Assembly: GCF_014252115.1 (NCBI RefSeq)
Contig: NZ_CP059211.1
Span: forward strand, 434,001 to 498,000
Source: Blattabacterium cuenoti
GTDB lineage: Bacteria; Bacteroidota; Bacteroidia; Flavobacteriales; Blattabacteriaceae
Length of the DNA stretch: 64,000 bases
Reading direction: 5' to 3'
A program made the position numbers and the translations under genes. Positions 60,797 through 64,000 of this stretch are shown here, piece by piece (position 1 is the first letter of the stretch; every line of letters starts with the position of its first letter). The notes under the pieces were generated by a model that saw nothing but the letters and a program-made list of their open reading frames with translations, made no database searches and was not told the DNA's origin.

Positions 60797-62218
60797 ATGA
60801 ATAATTTATATGATCTTATTGTTATTGGTTCTGGTCCAGGAGGATATATATCCGCTATTAGAGCAAGTCAGTTAGGTTTTCGTACCGCTATTATAGAAAA
60901 GTATCACAAGTTAGGTGGAACATGTTTAAATGTAGGATGCATTCCTTCTAAATCTCTTTTAGATTCATCTAAATATTTTTCATTAGCTAAAAATAATTAT
61001 TCTTTACATGGTATTTCATTTGAAAAATTATTTTTTGATTTAAAAAAAATGATGGATAGAAAAAATGAAATAATAAGAAATATAAATAATGGTATAAAAT
61101 ATCTAATAAGAAAAAATAAAATTGATTTATATCAAGGAATAGGTTCTTTTAAAACTAAAAATATTTTATCCATAAGTGATAGAGAATCATTAAAAGAAAA
61201 AACAGAAATACAATTTAAATATTGTATAATATCCACAGGATCTAAACCTTCATGTTTCCCCCATTTAAATTTTGATATAAAGAATAGAATTATTTCTTCC
61301 ACGGAAGCGATTAATTTAAAAAAAATTCCACAAAAATTAATCATAATTGGAGGAGGAATAATTGGATTAGAATTAGGTTCTATTTTTAATAGATTAGGAA
61401 GTAAAGTTATTATTATAGAAACTATGGATAAAATTATATCAAATATGGATAATTCTTTAAGTATAGAAATGCGAAAAATATTAGAAAAATCATCTATTCA
61501 AATAGAAACTTCTTCACATGTAAATAGGATATTTAGAAAAAACGATGAAGAAATATCTGTTTTGGTGAAAGACCATAATGGAAAAGAAGTTTATTTCTCA
61601 GGAGATTATTGCCTTTTATCAATAGGAAGAATTCCATTTACAAAAAATCTAGGATTAAAAAATATAAAAATTAAAATAAATGAAAAAGGATTTATACTTG
61701 TCAATAATAATTTAGAAACTTCTGTTAACAACATATATGCTATTGGAGATGTTATAGGGGGAAAAATGTTGGCTCATAAAGCAGAAGAAGAAGGATTATA
61801 TGTAGTAGAACATATAGCGGGTAAAAAACCAAATAAATTAAATTATGATTTGATTCCATCAGTAATTTATACTCATCCTGAAGTAGCTAGTGTGGGACAA
61901 TCAGAAAATGAGATTAAGGAAAAAAAAATAGAATATAATGTAGGCATTTTTCCTATGAAAATATTAGGAAAAGCCCGTACAAGTGGTTGTACAGATGGTT
62001 TCTTAAAAATGATTTCTCATAAAAAAACAGATGAAATATTAGGAGTTCATATCATTGGGGACCATGCATCAGATATGATTATGGAAGCATCTGTAGCTAT
62101 GGAATTTAGATCCTCTTCAGAGGATATATATAGAATATGTCATCCTCATCCTACTTTTAGTGAAGCATTCAAAGAAGCAGCTCAGTTGAATTTTGAAAAC
62201 CGTTCTATACATATGTAG
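60797..62218 (+). CDS. lpdA: Dihydrolipoyl dehydrogenase (E3)
   Basis: Reoxidises dihydrolipoyl groups of pyruvate/2-oxoglutarate dehydrogenase and the glycine cleavage system (GcvT is in the window). 473 aa. FAD site GSGPGGYISAIRA, redox disulfide GGTCLNVGCIPSK (C43/C48 region), NAD site GGGIIGLELG, AIGDVIGG, and the His-Glu pair in HPHPTFSEAF near the C-terminus. Confidence 0.96.
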   Translation: MNNLYDLIVIGSGPGGYISAIRASQLGFRTAIIEKYHKLGGTCLNVGCIPSKSLLDSSKYFSLAKNNYSLHGISFEKLFFDLKKMMDRKNEIIRNINNGIKYLIRKNKIDLYQGIGSFKTKNILSISDRESLKEKTEIQFKYCIISTGSKPSCFPHLNFDIKNRIISSTEAINLKKIPQKLIIIGGGIIGLELGSIFNRLGSKVIIIETMDKIISNMDNSLSIEMRKILEKSSIQIETSSHVNRIFRKNDEEISVLVKDHNGKEVYFSGDYCLLSIGRIPFTKNLGLKNIKIKINEKGFILVNNNLETSVNNIYAIGDVIGGKMLAHKAEEEGLYVVEHIAGKKPNKLNYDLIPSVIYTHPEVASVGQSENEIKEKKIEYNVGIFPMKILGKARTSGCTDGFLKMISHKKTDEILGVHIIGDHASDMIMEASVAMEFRSSSEDIYRICHPHPTFSEAFKEAAQLNFENRSIHM

Positions 62219-62235
62219 AATATTATTAATTATTG

Positions 62236-62898
62236 TTAATAACTCCAAAAAATAGTTTTTTTTCCTATTTTCCTTAGGAAATTATTGGTTTTTTCAAAAT
62301 GTTTAGACCCCAAAAATCCCTTTCTAGCTGAAAAAGGAGATGGATGTGAAGTTTTTAAAACATAATGATTATGATAAGAGTTAATTAAAGTTATTTTTTT
62401 TTGAGCATATTTTCCCCACAAAAGAAAAACAATATTTTTTTTGAAATTAGAAATAACCCGGATTATTTTATCCGTAAAAAATTCCCATCCTATATTTTTA
62501 TGAGACATCGGATAATCTTTTCTAACTGTTAATATTGAATTAAGTAATAAGACTCCTTGTTTTGCCCAAAATACTAAAGATCCACTATTTGGGTAGAAGT
62601 TTTTGTTAGAATTTGAACAATTATTTACCTCTATAAATATGTTCCTTAATGAAGGAGGAAATGGAATTCCATCAGGAACAGAAAAACAAAGACCATCAGC
62701 TTGATTTTCTTTATGATAAGGATCTTGTCCTATAATAACTACTTTTAGTTCTCGAAAAGAACAATATTTTAAGCAAGAAAGAATATCTTTTTTTTTAGGA
62801 AAACACACAAAACGATTATACTCAATTCTAAGAATTTTTAATAATTTTATAAAATAAGGTTTATTATATTCTTCTTTTAAAAATGAATTCCAGTTCAC
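62236..62898 (-). CDS. ung: Uracil-DNA glycosylase
   Basis: Removes uracil from DNA. 220 aa family I enzyme. Water-activating loop GQDPYH with Asp 59, DGLCFSVP, and the leucine/His motif HPSPFSARKGF (usual HPSPLS). LLWGKYAQ is seen before it. It converges with lpdA. Confidence 0.96.
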   Translation of the reverse strand: MNWNSFLKEEYNKPYFIKLLKILRIEYNRFVCFPKKKDILSCLKYCSFRELKVVIIGQDPYHKENQADGLCFSVPDGIPFPPSLRNIFIEVNNCSNSNKNFYPNSGSLVFWAKQGVLLLNSILTVRKDYPMSHKNIGWEFFTDKIIRVISNFKKNIVFLLWGKYAQKKITLINSYHNHYVLKTSHPSPFSARKGFLGSKHFEKTNNFLRKIGKKTIFWSY

Positions 62899-62943
62899 TT
62901 TTTATAATTTTTTCTAATGTTAGAAATGTTAATTAGTATTATA

Positions 62944-63285
62944 TTACATGCTTCCATGTAAAAAATTCTTTTTTTCTAAAAGTTTCTCTTTACTTTCATA
63001 ATTTTCTTTATCTAAAATACAACATTGAACTGGACAAATTATGATACATTGTGGTTGATCATAAAAACCTACACATTCCGTACATTTTTCAGGAACAATG
63101 AAGTATATATCTTTTTTGATTGGATCTTGAAAATGAAAAATAGTTGGATCTGATATTTTATTTTTTTCCAATGATGTACCATCTGACATTTTCCATTTTT
63201 TTCCTCCTTCATAAATTGCTTGATTAGGACATTCAGGTTCACATGCCCCACAGTTTATACATTTTTCTGTAATTTTTATGGACAT
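62944..63285 (-). CDS. Dicluster [4Fe-4S] ferredoxin
   Basis: 113 aa. First cluster C9-x2-C12-x2-C15-x3-C19-P; second C68-x2-C71-x8-C80-x3-C84-P, the 8-residue loop of Allochromatium-type ferredoxins. About 48 residues separate the clusters. The Bacteroidetes homologues sit next to an acyl-CoA reductase, as here (divergent, 24-base gap). Partner and redox role are unknown; the reductase is an obvious candidate. Confidence 0.9.
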   Translation of the reverse strand: MSIKITEKCINCGACEPECPNQAIYEGGKKWKMSDGTSLEKNKISDPTIFHFQDPIKKDIYFIVPEKCTECVGFYDQPQCIIICPVQCCILDKENYESKEKLLEKKNFLHGSM

Positions 63286-63309
63286 TTAATTTGAAAAAAT
63301 TAAAAATAA

Positions 63310-64000
63310 ATGATTAAAGCTTTTGATATTTTAGGATGTTTCTTAAGAGAAGTTAAGAAATTTTATGCACATGAAAAATATTTATCCAAATGTTATAAGA
63401 AATTTTTTTATTCTTTTCAAAAAATTATTAAAAAAGTAACTATTGAAAATAGTTGGTTTAGAATAGAAGATTTATTAATAACATTTGATCAATGGGGAAA
63501 AAATCTTGAAAAAGGAAAATTAGAATCTTGGATGAATAAATATTCTCTTAATAAAAGAAATTCTAAAAAAGTTCTTGTTATTATGCCTGGAAATGTACCA
63601 ATGGTTGGATTTCATGACTTTATATGTGTGATTTTGTCAGGACATAAAATTATAATTAAATTATCTGAAGAAGATAATTTATTACTTCCATTCTTATGTA
63701 GAATAATTATACATGAAAAACCTATTCTTCAAAAAAGAATAAAATTTTCAAATAATATTTTAAATGAAAAGTTTGATTTTGTAATAGCTACTGGAAATAA
63801 TAATACAACTCGTTATTTCGAATACTATTATAGAAAATATCCTATTTTACTTAGAAAAAGTAGAACTTCTGTTTCTGTATTGCAAGGAACTGAAACAGAA
63901 AAAGAATTAGTCTCCTTAAATAAGGATATGTTAACTTATTCTGGAAGGGGATGCAGAAATATAGGAAAAATATTTATACCCCATAATTATGATGTTTATT
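63310..64000 (+). CDS. LuxC-type acyl-CoA reductase, 5' part (runs off window)
   Basis: 230 residues visible from ATG 63310 to the window edge. LVIMPGNVPMVGFHDFI (about 97-113), FVIATGNNNTTRYFEYY, RKSRTSVSVLQGTET and the catalytic-cysteine segment YSGRGCRNIGKIF are typical of the acyl-CoA reductase (LuxC) family, which reduces acyl-CoA or acyl-ACP to an aldehyde with NAD(P)H. It shares a 24-base spacer with the ferredoxin gene. The product's use in this organism is unknown. Confidence 0.85.
   Translation, partial: MIKAFDILGCFLREVKKFYAHEKYLSKCYKKFFYSFQKIIKKVTIENSWFRIEDLLITFDQWGKNLEKGKLESWMNKYSLNKRNSKKVLVIMPGNVPMVGFHDFICVILSGHKIIIKLSEEDNLLLPFLCRIIIHEKPILQKRIKFSNNILNEKFDFVIATGNNNTTRYFEYYYRKYPILLRKSRTSVSVLQGTETEKELVSLNKDMLTYSGRGCRNIGKIFIPHNYDVY

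Overview
The window is a 64 kb piece of a very AT-rich, gene-dense bacterial chromosome. Protein features (two-subunit-type SdhC/SdhA/SdhB, long NusB, DUF3276/PUR protein, PTPS, LuxC-type acyl-CoA reductase beside a dicluster ferredoxin, DksA-like protein without zinc cysteines), the Bacteroidetes-type promoter TTTG-N19-TAnnTTTG, and the extreme A+T and lysine/isoleucine bias point to a reduced flavobacterial insect endosymbiont. Blattabacterium of cockroaches is the best fit. This assignment is inference from gene content, because no search could be run. There are no insertion sequences, prophages, CRISPR arrays, rRNAs or clear pseudogenes, and no gene-free stretch exceeds 300 bases (the longest is about 220).

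Layout. 1-6206 (+): the 3' part of pncB, then miaB, a sigma-54 enhancer-binding protein, lptE, secG, and groS-groL behind a leader with a candidate sigma-54 promoter. 6274-9140 (-): a KdsC-like phosphatase, a PUR-like protein and an ABC exporter. 9248-11282 (+): nusB, yajC, coaE and the tiny ribosomal protein gene thx. 11285-14852: a membrane zinc peptidase, NDH-2, isochorismate synthase and a hotdog thioesterase. 14989-22259 (+): idi, PTPS, gcvT, a MATE pump, a DEAD-box helicase, aroC and miaA. 22219-23601 (-): folC and tRNA-Val. 23691-25364 (+): glnS.

25377-38124 (-) is one long translation/transcription block in the classical bacterial order: four tRNAs (Thr, Tyr, Gly, Thr), tuf, tRNA-Trp, secE, nusG, rplK, rplA, rplJ, rplL, rpoB, rpoC, with a strong promoter just upstream. 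Behind it lie lspA, a DksA-like gene and ileS (-). mutS and two tRNAs (Gly, Leu) follow on +, then guaB (-) and an asparagine-rich lipoprotein gene (+). 47609-57957 (-) carries rplS, glmM, a LolC/E-like permease, dnaB, accA, sdhB, sdhA, sdhC and a cysteine desulfurase. 58177-62218 (+) carries rny, a deoxyhypusine-synthase homologue and lpdA. The right end has ung and a ferredoxin (-) and the 5' part of an acyl-CoA reductase (+).

How the genes work together. Most of the window is information processing: tRNA charging and modification (MiaA plus MiaB, with three tRNAs carrying their A36-A37-A38 target), ribosome, RNA polymerase, RNA decay, replication and repair. Respiration is represented by NDH-2, SdhCAB and menaquinone-pathway genes. 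Envelope biogenesis is represented by lptE, a KdsC-like enzyme, glmM, lspA, a Lol-like permease, secE/secG/yajC and one lipoprotein. The points most worth following up are the possible sigma-54 control of groSL and the dyad it shares with the leader of the activator's own operon, the disordered lipoprotein, the GxHH-type isoleucyl-tRNA synthetase, the deoxyhypusine-synthase homologue, and the miaA/tRNA-Val antisense overlap.
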